From Nonlabens marinus S1-08 (GTDB taxonomy: Bacteria; Bacteroidota; Bacteroidia; Flavobacteriales; Flavobacteriaceae): a stretch of 64,000 nucleotides of DNA. The stretch lies in the NCBI RefSeq assembly GCF_000831385.1, contig NZ_AP014548.1, positions 2,533,779-2,597,778 on the forward strand, in the 5' to 3' direction. The notes under the pieces were generated by a model. It worked only from the letters and a program-made list of their open reading frames with translations, searched no databases and was not told where the DNA came from. The position numbers were made by a program, and so were the translations under genes. Numbering within the stretch: the stretch's first letter is position 1; each line of letters begins with the position of its first letter. Below are positions 7,110-16,447 of this stretch, one piece after another.

Positions 7110-8429
7110 ATGGCAGATCAGGTAAATGTATTTTGGTTCAGAAGGGATTTGCGATTGGATGACAATGTAGGCTTTTATGAAGCCTTATCGGGAGAGTTGC
7201 CTGTTTTACCTCTATTCATTTTTGATAAGGAGATTTTAGATAAATTACCCGAGGATGATGCCAGGGTAACTTTCATTTATGAAGAGTTGCAGCGCATGCG
7301 CAAAAAGCTTCAAGACGAGGTTGGCAGTTCTATCGCCATGTATTATGGTAAACCAGAAGACGTATGGAAACAAGTACTAAATGACCACGATGTAAATGCA
7401 GTTTTTACTAATAGGGATTATGAACCCTATGCGAAAGATCGAGATGACTCCATAGAAAAGCTCATAGGGGAGCATGACATAAAACTCCACACCTTTAAAG
7501 ATCAAGTCATTTTTGAAAAAAGCGAAGTAGTCAAAAATGATGGTGATCCCTATGTGGTTTATACACCTTATAAAAATAAATGGCTGGAGCGATTCCAGGA
7601 AGAACATAAAGATGCAGACGGCCTGCGCATTTACTATACAAGTTCCATTTTAGAGAATTGCATTCAAAATTCCCGCCTGCCAAATCTTACCTTAAGTGAT
7701 ATGGGTTTCCAAAAATCCAGTATTGAGGTTCCCGAATATGATGTTACTCCTACCACTATTGAAGAATACGAGAACACCAGAAATTTTCCTGCAAAAGAAG
7801 GAACTACTCGTTTAGGGGCTTACTTAAGATTTGGGGTTGTCAGCCCTCGTAAAATGGTAAAAAAAGGATTGCAGTCTAAAAACCAGGTGTTTTTGTCTGA
7901 ATTGATTTGGCGTGAATTTTTTATGCAAATCCTATTTCATTTTCCCGAAACCAAAGACAATGCTTTTAGATCAAAATATGATCGTATCGAATGGCGTAAT
8001 AATGAGGATGAATTTGAAAAGTGGAAAACGGGAACAACTGGGTATAAGCTAGTAGATGCTGGAATGCGTGAGTTGAACACCACTGGTTATATGCACAATA
8101 GAGTACGCATGCTGGTTGCGAGCTTCTTGTGTAAACACTTACTTATTGACTGGCGATGGGGTGAAACCTATTTTGCAGAGAAACTATTGGATTATGAAAT
8201 GTCCAGTAATGTAGGGAATTGGCAATGGGCTGCTGGAAGCGGTGTAGATGCAGCTCCTTATTTTAGAATCTTTAATCCTATTACTCAAAAAGATAAATTT
8301 GATAAAGATCGAACTTATATCAATGAGTACGTTCCTGAGCACGATTCTAAAGATTATCCAGATATGATGGTCAATCATAAAGAAGCTCGAGAGCGCTGTT
8401 TGAAAACCTATAAAGCTGCTGTATCTTAG
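7110..8429 (+). CDS. phrB: Deoxyribodipyrimidine photolyase / cryptochrome family
   Basis: The 439-residue protein starts with the antenna domain ('VFWFRRDLRLDDNVGF', residues about 5-20). Its FAD-binding domain (about 200-430) includes 'ELIWREFFMQILFHFP', 'MHNRVRMLVASFLCKHLLIDWRWGE' and 'NVGNWQWAAGSGVDAAPYFRIFNP'. These are hallmarks of class I CPD photolyases, which use light to split pyrimidine dimers. Length is normal, and the key Trp and Asn residues near the flavin appear intact. It is the third gene of the SRPBCC-SDR-photolyase operon. A (6-4) or cryptochrome function cannot be wholly excluded. Confidence 0.93.
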   Translation: MADQVNVFWFRRDLRLDDNVGFYEALSGELPVLPLFIFDKEILDKLPEDDARVTFIYEELQRMRKKLQDEVGSSIAMYYGKPEDVWKQVLNDHDVNAVFTNRDYEPYAKDRDDSIEKLIGEHDIKLHTFKDQVIFEKSEVVKNDGDPYVVYTPYKNKWLERFQEEHKDADGLRIYYTSSILENCIQNSRLPNLTLSDMGFQKSSIEVPEYDVTPTTIEEYENTRNFPAKEGTTRLGAYLRFGVVSPRKMVKKGLQSKNQVFLSELIWREFFMQILFHFPETKDNAFRSKYDRIEWRNNEDEFEKWKTGTTGYKLVDAGMRELNTTGYMHNRVRMLVASFLCKHLLIDWRWGETYFAEKLLDYEMSSNVGNWQWAAGSGVDAAPYFRIFNPITQKDKFDKDRTYINEYVPEHDSKDYPDMMVNHKEARERCLKTYKAAVS

Positions 8430-8447
8430 CAGCTAAACTACAGTTTG

Positions 8448-9113
8448 ATGAAATTTTCCGTTGCTTTATTAGCACTATTTGCTCTCAGCATTAGTTGTAA
8501 ACAGAAATCTAAAATAATTGATCCTAAGGAGGTTACTACTAACTTTGAGAACAACCTCAATCCAATAGACTCTAATCAAACCGACTCACTGTCTGGAAAT
8601 CTAGCAACAAATCAAAATCTAGAAAAAAGTTTGGAAGACGATGTGGTAGAGGACGAATTTATCTACTTACCCTTCAGTCCATCTAAGGTTATGAAGCGAT
8701 TAGGGCTTTCAAAAGTTAATGAGGATCGCAGCGTGCAAACACTTTTAGCTTCGCCTCTGCGAGAATCAGATGCTTTAAGACCACATATAATAGAAACTGG
8801 TGATGGAACATTTGATACTTATATGTTATCAATTGATGGTTATGATTCCGTGGTTTTCTATTATGAAAGTGATGTCATCACGACTATTGAAGTGATAAGT
8901 TCCATCGGCGCACCTGCAGATATGATTGGTCCAGGTCTAGCTTATGAGAATATTAAAAGTACCTATGAAAACCCGATTGCTTACGGCAGCGAAATTGAGG
9001 CGCGTGTATATGTTCATTTAGACAGTTTAAGCATTAGATTAGCCACTAGTTATGGTATCCCAGAGCCTATAGAGATCGAGGATGATACTGAGATTTTATA
9101 CATTGGTTTTTAA
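8448..9113 (+). CDS. Putative lipoprotein, function unknown
   Basis: The 221-residue protein starts with a hydrophobic signal ending in Ser-Ile-Ser-Cys (Cys at residue 17), which suggests a lipoprotein. The following 40 residues are Asn/Asp/Ser-rich linker, and the rest is a compact alpha/beta domain ('GDGTFDTYMLSIDGYDSVVFYYESDVITTIEVIS'). No family is recognised. A TTG at 8445 precedes the ATG; the ATG is preferred. It lies 18 bases after the photolyase and may be read through from it. Confidence 0.7.
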   Translation: MKFSVALLALFALSISCKQKSKIIDPKEVTTNFENNLNPIDSNQTDSLSGNLATNQNLEKSLEDDVVEDEFIYLPFSPSKVMKRLGLSKVNEDRSVQTLLASPLRESDALRPHIIETGDGTFDTYMLSIDGYDSVVFYYESDVITTIEVISSIGAPADMIGPGLAYENIKSTYENPIAYGSEIEARVYVHLDSLSIRLATSYGIPEPIEIEDDTEILYIGF

Positions 9114-9278
9114 GAGTCTAAAGGTTTTAAACTAGCTTATTTTCAATAGTAGCGAAAACGTTATAGTTCTCAATTATAAAATTATAGTGTTGATAAATAT
9201 TTATAACATATTGATATTCAGTTTTTTAAAAATAATTTATCTGGGTGAGTTTTTAGCCAAATAATCCCATTTATCATT

Positions 9279-9296
9279 TTGGCACGCTGGTTGATT
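9279..9296 (+). promoter_or_regulatory. Sigma-54-like promoter
   Basis: TTGGCACGCTGGTTGATT resembles the -24/-12 element TTGGCACG-N4-TTGCA: the GG and the next G are 10 bases apart as required, and only the -12 C differs (GA instead of GC). It would start transcription near 9305, about 40 bases before the next ATG. Upstream, 9114-9278 is AT-rich with no gene seen. Confidence 0.55.
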
Positions 9297-9344
9297 CCTT
9301 AATAGTAAGCAAACAATGATGTTTGCAATTAACACCCTACTATT

Positions 9345-10778
9345 ATGAAAAAGCTTTCTACCCTATTGGCAGTTTTGTTTCTTGGATTCGGGATTGCTCA
9401 TGCAGAAAAAGTTGAGAGTGACGACCGCTACCGCGGTTATACAGATAACTTTATTTTTGTAGAAGATGGGATCGAATTTGCAGTCTTCCCTGACGGTCAA
9501 TTTGATTTTAATTACCTGAACAATGGCCCTCAATTAAATGGCTATGTCGACTTAGGAAATGTCAACATCTCCTTCAACACAGGATTTGATTATGACCCAT
9601 ACGTACAATACGACCAGTATGGTGCCGTCATTCAGATTGAGAATACTCCTATTTATTACGACTCGTACGGTCGTGTGATCCAGGCAGGTGATGTATTTAT
9701 CAATTACCGCAATGGTTATGTGAATCGCATCGGTAATTTATATGTACGGTACAGCCGTCCTGGAATCATATTAAACTATACCGGTTACATCAATGTTTTC
9801 AATAGACATTATGTGTATCAGCCTTGGCATAGATATTATGCAGCACCTTTTGTTGATCGTGTTGTAGTATATTCTACTCCTTACCGTGCCTATTATAACC
9901 CTATACGATTCTCTTATAATTATCATAGAACTTATTGGAATACACCTACATATTATAACGGGTGTTTTGCAAGTAACAGGGCAAGAAGATCCTTCTATAG
10001 ACCTTATGACCATGTAGTTTATAACGATTATGAAAGAGGACGTAGAAATTCACGCGGTCGTGTAGAATCTATAGGTCGTAGAACGGAAAATTATAGAAAA
10101 GAGATTGCCACTGGTAGAAACTCTATCTCTAGAAGTAACAACAATCGATCTAATGGTCGCTTAGTATCTAACACGAGAAGTAGTGAGTCCAGAGGATATT
10201 CTAACAATAAGAATAATGCTTCAGGAATTGCTGGAAGATCTACAGATATGCGTAACAGCCGTCAAAACGATTCTCGAAGCAATGGTAGGTCAGATTCGGC
10301 TATCTCTGGAAGAAATTCGAACCAGCGTGGTATTGCTACCAATAATAGAAACTCCAGTGCGAATCAAAGATCATCCAGATCAACTGGTGGTGCAGTAGCT
10401 CAATCTAGAAAAGCGCAAACTTCTGATCGCAATGAGAATGCAAACAGATCTTATGGAAATACCCGTTCAAATAGCGGACGCAGTGTAGGTTCTCAAAGGG
10501 AAGCAACTCCTAGAAAAGAACAAAGCTCTAATAGAACAAGCCGAGCGCGAACGTCGCCGCAACGATCTCAAAGAGAACAAGCAGCGCCACAGCGCGCACA
10601 AAGTCAGCAATCAGCGCCTCAACGCTCACAGAGACAACAGTCTACTAGGCAACAACAGCGCACCAGTAGACCTGCAGCACAGAAGAGTGCTCCTAGTAGA
10701 AGATCAGAATCTTCAAGTAGATCCAGATCCTCTTCAAGTCGATCATCAGGTAGATCCAATGATCGTGGTCGCGGATAA
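9345..10778 (+). CDS. Exported protein with Arg/Ser/Asn-rich low-complexity C-terminal half
   Basis: This 477-residue protein has a signal peptide ending Ala-His-Ala (about residue 20). Residues about 25-215 are rich in Tyr, Asn and Asp, with repeated short strands ('GIEFAVFPDGQFDFNYLN', 'PIYYDSYGRVIQAGDVFINYRNGYVNRIGNLYVRY'), like many flavobacterial surface proteins of unknown function. From about residue 215 the sequence becomes a very basic Arg/Ser/Asn/Gln tract running to the end, with almost no hydrophobic residues. A basic tail of this kind could bind polyanions such as extracellular DNA or anionic polysaccharide; that is inference. It appears to be a single-gene unit, with a sigma-54-like promoter and its own terminator. 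Confidence 0.75.
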   Translation: MKKLSTLLAVLFLGFGIAHAEKVESDDRYRGYTDNFIFVEDGIEFAVFPDGQFDFNYLNNGPQLNGYVDLGNVNISFNTGFDYDPYVQYDQYGAVIQIENTPIYYDSYGRVIQAGDVFINYRNGYVNRIGNLYVRYSRPGIILNYTGYINVFNRHYVYQPWHRYYAAPFVDRVVVYSTPYRAYYNPIRFSYNYHRTYWNTPTYYNGCFASNRARRSFYRPYDHVVYNDYERGRRNSRGRVESIGRRTENYRKEIATGRNSISRSNNNRSNGRLVSNTRSSESRGYSNNKNNASGIAGRSTDMRNSRQNDSRSNGRSDSAISGRNSNQRGIATNNRNSSANQRSSRSTGGAVAQSRKAQTSDRNENANRSYGNTRSNSGRSVGSQREATPRKEQSSNRTSRARTSPQRSQREQAAPQRAQSQQSAPQRSQRQQSTRQQQRTSRPAAQKSAPSRRSESSSRSRSSSSRSSGRSNDRGRG

Positions 10779-10802
10779 GTAGAATTTTTGAATAAGCCAG
10801 GG

Positions 10803-10829
10803 AACGTCTTTCTTTTTAAGGAAGGCGTT
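10803..10829 (+). terminator. Intrinsic terminator of the basic exported protein gene
   Basis: An 11-bp stem with two G-T pairs (AACGTCTTTCT / AGGAAGGCGTT) is followed by TTCTTTT. It overlaps the end of the convergent flippase gene. Confidence 0.75.
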
Positions 10830-12285
10830 TTCTTTTGCGTAAAAATGAATGTACAGCTTCATTAATCTCCTTAGATAATTTCAGTCGGTATACAATCAAA
10901 CTAAATGCTGCTGTTATCAGAGAACTTTTTAAACCTATGTTGACCAAAACGTTCCAATGGAAATCCCAAGGATAAAATACAACCGTAAGGACTCCCATGA
11001 CCAGTAAACTAATTCCTGTCTGCGAAGTCCAAGGATGGATCTTAAGTTTAAGCTGGACGTAGTACGCTTTCGCGAAAGCGTAAACCACATAAGATATACA
11101 AGTAGCCACTGCAGCACCTAACAAACCATAAGCTGGGATCAACCACATGTTCAAACCCCAAGCTACTAGTGCAAGTCCCAAGCCTAACCAAAGCGTGAAT
11201 TGATAAAGATTAGTATTGTAGAGAATCGCATTATTACTACCCAACAGATTCTCTGTGAATTTAACCAAGCATATTAGAAACACCACAGGAATCGCCACCG
11301 CAAATTCCGCTGGAAGCAGCTGATAAAACTCGTTAACATTACATACGATTAGTACAAGTAAAAGTCCCGAGACGATAGTAAGATTCAGGGAGCTGCGTTT
11401 GTATAAATTTTCTACTTTATCCAGGTGACCCGCATTAAAATAACCCGCTGTTAAAGGGTGCATGATTTGAGCCATTCCTCTAGCTGGTATGGCAATAACT
11501 GTCGCGATAAATCCAGCAACCCCATAGTAGCTTATGTTTGCTATGTCCATATACTGGTTGAGCATGTTTTTATCTAAGTCAATCAGGGCGGTTCCTACAC
11601 TACCCGCAACAACCATAAGTGTAGAATACCATAGCAACTCACGACCAGCTTCCAATTTATAAAAAACAAATTTAGGAGCATAAGTGCGCCATGCCAGAAT
11701 GCCCATCAACAGCATGCGCAAAAAATAAATCAAAATCAGGCTTTGGATAAATTGTACCTGACTTATTATATCAAATACAACAAGTAACAATGCCACAGTT
11801 GCGGCAGCTCTATAAAATACCTCCTTTAAAAAGTTGCCTTCGATGGTTTTCAAATACACCTTTGTCCACGCATAAAATATTTCAAAATAAGCTTGAAAGA
11901 CAGCAATCAAAAGAATGGGCCACAGATAGTCCCCTACCATAGGATTGGTAGTTGTAATAAGCATTTTCAAATCCTCATAAAACCAATAGACTAGACCAAA
12001 AATAGGTATCGCTCCTACTAACGGCCAAAACAGCATCTGGGTTAGAAAATTATTCCGTTGACGATCCGTTTCAAAAGTGCTGTAATATTTGACGATGGTG
12101 TTGTGAAGTCCAAATGACATTAATGGAAAAAGCAAAAACGAAGTACTTAGAATATAATTCCACAGTCCATAGTAATCATCACTCAAATACGCGGTTGCCA
12201 GTACTAAAACGTTGACCGCTCCTAGCACAAAGCCTATGCCTGTAATCACTAGATTCCAACTGCTATGCTTTATGACTATTCCCAT
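10816..12285 (-). CDS. Oligosaccharide flippase family membrane protein (Wzx/MATE-like)
   Basis: The 489-residue protein is almost entirely hydrophobic, with about 12-14 predicted membrane spans and the pattern of polysaccharide biosynthesis/flippase proteins ('GFVLGAVNVLVLATAYLSDDYYGLWNYILS' at the start, and a GAAVATCISYVVYAFAKAYYV segment late). It would move lipid-linked oligosaccharide across the inner membrane. Its start overlaps the glycosyltransferase stop by one base (TGATG), so the two are translationally coupled. A palindrome copy encodes Ala-Phe-Ala-Lys-Ala within a membrane-segment boundary. Confidence 0.83.
   Translation of the reverse strand: MGIVIKHSSWNLVITGIGFVLGAVNVLVLATAYLSDDYYGLWNYILSTSFLLFPLMSFGLHNTIVKYYSTFETDRQRNNFLTQMLFWPLVGAIPIFGLVYWFYEDLKMLITTTNPMVGDYLWPILLIAVFQAYFEIFYAWTKVYLKTIEGNFLKEVFYRAAATVALLLVVFDIISQVQFIQSLILIYFLRMLLMGILAWRTYAPKFVFYKLEAGRELLWYSTLMVVAGSVGTALIDLDKNMLNQYMDIANISYYGVAGFIATVIAIPARGMAQIMHPLTAGYFNAGHLDKVENLYKRSSLNLTIVSGLLLVLIVCNVNEFYQLLPAEFAVAIPVVFLICLVKFTENLLGSNNAILYNTNLYQFTLWLGLGLALVAWGLNMWLIPAYGLLGAAVATCISYVVYAFAKAYYVQLKLKIHPWTSQTGISLLVMGVLTVVFYPWDFHWNVLVNIGLKSSLITAAFSLIVYRLKLSKEINEAVHSFLRKRKRLP
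11065..11080. repeat. Copy of 16-bp palindrome (in flippase gene)
   Basis: Perfect copy; read as Ala-Phe-Ala-Lys-Ala. Confidence 0.97.
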
Positions 12286-13568
12286 CAGCTATTTAGAAGA
12301 TCAACTAATTGTTGAGTCAATTGCTTTCTATGATACTTTGAGATATCACTAGAATTACCCTCTAACTTTTCTTTTTTATAGGATTGATAAAACTGCCTGA
12401 TTTGTTGCTTTAGGTTTGCGCCATCATAGGTAAAATAATGTCCTGCATCGGTTTCTTTAAGTATTTGCTCTATGTCAGAATCTTCAGGGCCGATGCCGAT
12501 AATAGGCCGACGACTCGCGAGGTATTCAAATAGTTTTCCTGGTATGATCGCCTTAGTCATCAAACTGTTTATTTCAATAAGTAATAACACCTGGCTTTCA
12601 AACATCAATTGAACTGCGTGATCATGATCCACATAACCCAGTAATTTCAAGTGCGAACCTAATCCAGCTACTTTAATAGAGGAAATAACTGTTTTACTCA
12701 CGTTTCCGGCTAATTGCAATTCAAAATCTTGACTGAACTCTGGATCCTCTGTTACTAATTCGCTTAGCGTTTTCCACAACATCAATGGATCGCGATCTGC
12801 CAGCAAGGTCCCTATGTGGCTCAAGGTAAACTTGCCGTCAGGAGCCTTACTGCTATTAGTTTTCATATCATAACCATTAGTAATAACTGTAATGGACTTC
12901 TTTGTTTTATTAGAGAATTCTGCTTTAGTAGAAGGGCTTGTTACTATAATTTGATCAGCGGTTTGCAACACTTGTGTTTCTAGTTGCAAATGTTTTTTTG
13001 CAGCGGCTTTGGTCAGTTTCAAATCCTTGTGGTAACCTATAGTGGTCCATGGATCACGGAAATCTGCTAGCCATTTGATGTGGGACAAGGATGGGTGATT
13101 TTTAAGCCACAATCCAGTCAAGTGCACAGAATGTGGTGGTCCCGTAGTGATGAGGGTATCCGCTTTCGCGAAAGCGGAATCATTCTCAAGTCGTTGCATC
13201 ACCTTGTCAGCCCATGCCTTACGTGCATCTGGGATAAACATATTCCCACGTATCCAAAGCAATATCTTTTCTAAAGCACCAGGAGACTTCTCTATGAAAC
13301 CACGTTGCAGCTTTTTAGTTTTAGTTCCAAAAAGTTTCTTGAGCGCACGACTAGGCTCCTGGATGTGTACTTTAATCATGGTGATATCCTCTGGAATTTC
13401 TCCCATTAGAGAATCGTCAATACTGGGATAATCTGGATTCTCAGGAATCACTACATGAATGTCAAAATCATCTTTAGACAGGTACTTTACAAATTTCAAC
13501 CATCGTTGTACTCCTGGCCCACCAGCGGGAGGCCAATAATAAGTGACAATAAAGATGTTTTTTTTCAA
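12285..13568 (-). CDS. Glycosyltransferase, GT4-like
   Basis: The 427-residue protein begins 'IFIVTYYWPPAGGPGVQRWLKF', typical of GT-B family 4 enzymes with a Gly-rich donor-side loop. It ends with the nucleotide-sugar region 'IIPGKLFEYLASRRPIIGIGPEDSDIEQIL', where the Glu of 'KLFEYLA' is the conserved sugar-nucleotide ligand. No signal or membrane span is present, so it is cytoplasmic. The ATG at 13568 directly abuts the YfhO stop codon. It lies within an envelope polysaccharide operon; donor and acceptor are unknown. A palindrome copy encodes Ala-Phe-Ala-Lys-Ala. Confidence 0.87.
   Translation of the reverse strand: MKKNIFIVTYYWPPAGGPGVQRWLKFVKYLSKDDFDIHVVIPENPDYPSIDDSLMGEIPEDITMIKVHIQEPSRALKKLFGTKTKKLQRGFIEKSPGALEKILLWIRGNMFIPDARKAWADKVMQRLENDSAFAKADTLITTGPPHSVHLTGLWLKNHPSLSHIKWLADFRDPWTTIGYHKDLKLTKAAAKKHLQLETQVLQTADQIIVTSPSTKAEFSNKTKKSITVITNGYDMKTNSSKAPDGKFTLSHIGTLLADRDPLMLWKTLSELVTEDPEFSQDFELQLAGNVSKTVISSIKVAGLGSHLKLLGYVDHDHAVQLMFESQVLLLIEINSLMTKAIIPGKLFEYLASRRPIIGIGPEDSDIEQILKETDAGHYFTYDGANLKQQIRQFYQSYKKEKLEGNSSDISKYHRKQLTQQLVDLLNS
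13161..13176. repeat. Copy of 16-bp palindrome (in glycosyltransferase gene)
   Basis: Perfect copy; read as Ala-Phe-Ala-Lys-Ala. Confidence 0.97.
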
Positions 13569-16058
13569 TTATCGATTTTTACGATACCAAAACACAGCAG
13601 ATCCTAAGATCAGCAACCCTAGTAGTATATTACTTGCCAGCATTACCGCGTTACCTGTGGCAACTACTTCAGGTTCAAAAGTAAAAACAATCTCGTGCTC
13701 TCCTGGAGACACGTTCAAACCTCTTAATGCATAGTTGACTTTAGCAATGGGAACCTCGTTACCATCAATGGTGGCTTTCCATCCATATGGATAATAAGCC
13801 TCAGAAAAAACGGTAAGCCCAGGTTGAGAACTAGTTGAGGTATATACTAGTTTCTCTGGTGAGAAACTCTCTAAAGTTATCGCGGCAGTACTGTCCTGAG
13901 CAATTTCACCTAGACCTATATAGTCTTTCTGATCTTGTTGAATGATCGCTAAATTTTTACCATCTAGCTTTTTTAATGCTAAGATTTCTTGGTCAGCGTT
14001 TGGTACTGTTTCTACCTTATTAACAAACCAAGCTGGACCTAAGTTTTCAGGATTCTCAGTGACTTGAACCTGCATCTCATCAGCCGTCAAGATATACTTC
14101 ACGTTGAACATGTTAAGAATCTCGTGATTCTGCTCATTTATTCCCGGAATGAATGCGCCATTGTCCTCTCTCAGATAGAAGTCTGCGAGATCTTCAATGC
14201 GTTTAGGTTTTGCCCCATGGTACCCGCCTAATGATCTATGAAAGTAAGGACCGCGACCAGAGTTGAATGGATCTACTAGCAAATCATACACTCTATAGAA
14301 ACCTTCATCCTCGCTAATAACTCGGTCAGCTGATGTAGGTAAAAAAGGCTGGTCATAATCTCTTGGGAAAACAAAATTGCTTTGCTCCAGTGGAGTATCT
14401 GAATAGGTAATAAAGTTTTGATCAAATCCGACTAGATCTACCAGTATCAATACTCCTAAAGCTACCAATATTAAATTTTCAGAGAACTTAGATTTCAAAT
14501 ACAGCCATAAAGCAGCGACTATCAATCCTACATAAAGCAAGGAGCGAAAAGCATCTGCTTGCATCACTTCAAATCGGTCTTGTCGCAAAGCATCTACGAA
14601 TCGAGGACCCAATTGCTCACTATCCCGATAGGAATTATCATAGAGACCAGCAAAATCAAAAATTTGATTCCCAAATAGCGCTAGAATAAGTAGGACTGCG
14701 CCTAACCCAATTCCTGAAAATTTTAGTGCTTTGAATTTATCTTCCTTATCTCTAGCTCCATTGAATACCTGATACAATCCAACCATAGCCAAAATAGGTA
14801 TACACAGCTCAATAATTACCTGAATAGAAGTAATCGCACGGAATTTGGAGTACAACGGCACATAGTCTACAAAGAACTGGGTAAGAAAATCAAGGTTTTT
14901 ACCGTAGGATAATAAAAGCGCTACAATAGTAGCACCGACGGTCCACCATTTGAGTCTTCCTTTAATTAGAAATAGCGCCAAAACAGCTAGGAAAAATACA
15001 GTGATACCTATGTAAGCTGGTGCTTCTACAATTGGTTGAGCACCCCAATAAAGAGGAACACTTTGCTGAACAAATTCTAAGGCTTCTGATTTAGGAGCTC
15101 CATAAGTGTCCATGATGAATTGAACAGTATTGGAATCTTCATCTGGACGTGCTCCGCTCCCACCGCCAGCAAATCTTGGAATGATCAGATTCCAGCTTTC
15201 TGCAATACCATAGCTGTATTGAGTGATATAGTCGTAGTCTAATCCGTTTGTGGATTCCACGTTTCCGCCTTGAGCGTTTATAGTGAGTTCTGAAGGTCCA
15301 CGTGTACTTTCCTTGCTGTATTCTTGTGTGGCTAACAAATTACCAGCATTCGTTCCTAATGCTAACAAGACAGCAGCAATCATGATTCCTACTGCTTTGA
15401 AATAGTGTGGTAAGACACCTCGTTTTACAGCGTCAATAAAGTAAGCGATCCCCATCACAACAGCTGCAATAAGCAGGTAATACGTCATTTGTGGATGATT
15501 AGCTTGAAGTTCCAGGGCCATTGCAACCGCGGTTAAGATACCTCCCCACAGGTATTTTCTTTGAAATACTAGAATAAGTCCACTTAAGACTAATGGGAAA
15601 TATGCAATGGCATGCGCTTTCGCATTATGTCCCACTCCTAAAATGATCACTAAATAAGTCGAAAAACCAAACGCGAAAGCACCTAATAGAGCTATTTTCC
15701 AGTTGACACGCAACACTAGCATGAGAATGTAAAAACTGAAAAAATAAAGAAATAGGTAGTCCGCTGGTCTAGGTAGGAATCGGATGGTGCGATCCAGTTG
15801 ATCTATAAAATCATATTCATAGCGTGCCCCTAATTGGTAAGTAGGCATTCCACCAAATGCTGCATCAGTCCAGTAAATTTCTTCACCGGTAGTTTCTCTA
15901 TTTTCAATAAGTTGCCGGGCATTACCCTTGTACTGTACGATATCATTTTGATACAATTTTTTACCGCTAAGAACTGGGAAGAAATAGGCTAAGGAAGCAA
16001 TGATGAAAATCAATAGCACCACAATATGCGGAGCAATTTTTTTAAATGAAATGCGCAT
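13569..16058 (-). CDS. YfhO family membrane glycosyltransferase-like protein
   Basis: The 829-residue protein has about 12 N-terminal membrane spans (residues about 10-540), a soluble region and one last span near the C-terminus (about 800-820). The 'FFPVLSGKKLYQNDI' start, 'GGMPTYQLGA' loop and 'SSQPGLTVFSEAYYPYGWKATIDG' C-terminal domain are typical of YfhO proteins, which belong to the GT-C superfamily and act on lipid-linked sugars or teichoic acid-like polymers. It is followed without a gap by the GT4 enzyme and then the flippase. The region around 15615-15680 holds two half-copies of the palindrome, probably decayed. Confidence 0.88.
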   Translation of the reverse strand: MRISFKKIAPHIVVLLIFIIASLAYFFPVLSGKKLYQNDIVQYKGNARQLIENRETTGEEIYWTDAAFGGMPTYQLGARYEYDFIDQLDRTIRFLPRPADYLFLYFFSFYILMLVLRVNWKIALLGAFAFGFSTYLVIILGVGHNAKAHAIAYFPLVLSGLILVFQRKYLWGGILTAVAMALELQANHPQMTYYLLIAAVVMGIAYFIDAVKRGVLPHYFKAVGIMIAAVLLALGTNAGNLLATQEYSKESTRGPSELTINAQGGNVESTNGLDYDYITQYSYGIAESWNLIIPRFAGGGSGARPDEDSNTVQFIMDTYGAPKSEALEFVQQSVPLYWGAQPIVEAPAYIGITVFFLAVLALFLIKGRLKWWTVGATIVALLLSYGKNLDFLTQFFVDYVPLYSKFRAITSIQVIIELCIPILAMVGLYQVFNGARDKEDKFKALKFSGIGLGAVLLILALFGNQIFDFAGLYDNSYRDSEQLGPRFVDALRQDRFEVMQADAFRSLLYVGLIVAALWLYLKSKFSENLILVALGVLILVDLVGFDQNFITYSDTPLEQSNFVFPRDYDQPFLPTSADRVISEDEGFYRVYDLLVDPFNSGRGPYFHRSLGGYHGAKPKRIEDLADFYLREDNGAFIPGINEQNHEILNMFNVKYILTADEMQVQVTENPENLGPAWFVNKVETVPNADQEILALKKLDGKNLAIIQQDQKDYIGLGEIAQDSTAAITLESFSPEKLVYTSTSSQPGLTVFSEAYYPYGWKATIDGNEVPIAKVNYALRGLNVSPGEHEIVFTFEPEVVATGNAVMLASNILLGLLILGSAVFWYRKNR

Positions 16059-16088
16059 TAAAAAGTCAGAATGGTTTGAAATCGAAAA

Positions 16089-16364
16089 TTAATCAATTTC
16101 TTCATAGTCGACGTACTCGCCTACTGTTTTCTTAGGATTCTTTTGTCTAGAAGTAGACTTTGAATTAGGAGTATTTACTTGCGTTTTTCCGTTTGTAAAA
16201 GGACTGTCGCTAGACGTATTTTGTTGTTTATGGAACTGCTTTTGTACTCGTTGCATAGCCTTGCGTCCTGCCCATGATAGGATAGATTTACCATAATATT
16301 TGAGTAATAATCTAACGGCGAGATAAACACCAATAATAATAAGAATGGCCTGTAGTAATTTCAA
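16089..16364 (-). CDS. DUF4834 family membrane protein
   Basis: The 91-residue protein has one N-terminal membrane span (residues 3-20), a basic amphipathic segment and a Ser/Asn/Lys-rich tail ending 'VGEYVDYEEID', which is the conserved end of the Bacteroidota family DUF4834. Function is unknown. It lies 30 bases upstream of the YfhO gene and probably leads that operon. Confidence 0.82.
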   Translation of the reverse strand: MKLLQAILIIIGVYLAVRLLLKYYGKSILSWAGRKAMQRVQKQFHKQQNTSSDSPFTNGKTQVNTPNSKSTSRQKNPKKTVGEYVDYEEID

Positions 16365-16423
16365 TGACTTATAATTTGCTATAAAATTAGTGTCCTACCC
16401 GTTTCATACTCTTTAATAAATCT

Positions 16424-16431
16424 TAAATTTG
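16424..16431 (+). promoter_or_regulatory. TAnnTTTG promoter box
   Basis: TAAATTTG matches the -7 box and sits 16 bases before the ATG of the next gene. Confidence 0.5.
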
Positions 16432-16447
16432 GTTTTCATTCGATCCT

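Noticed and set aside
10816..16364. Envelope operon considered as a horizontally acquired polysaccharide island
   Set aside because: It carries the same palindrome as core genes, no mobile elements flank it, and DUF4834/YfhO are common in flavobacterial cores.
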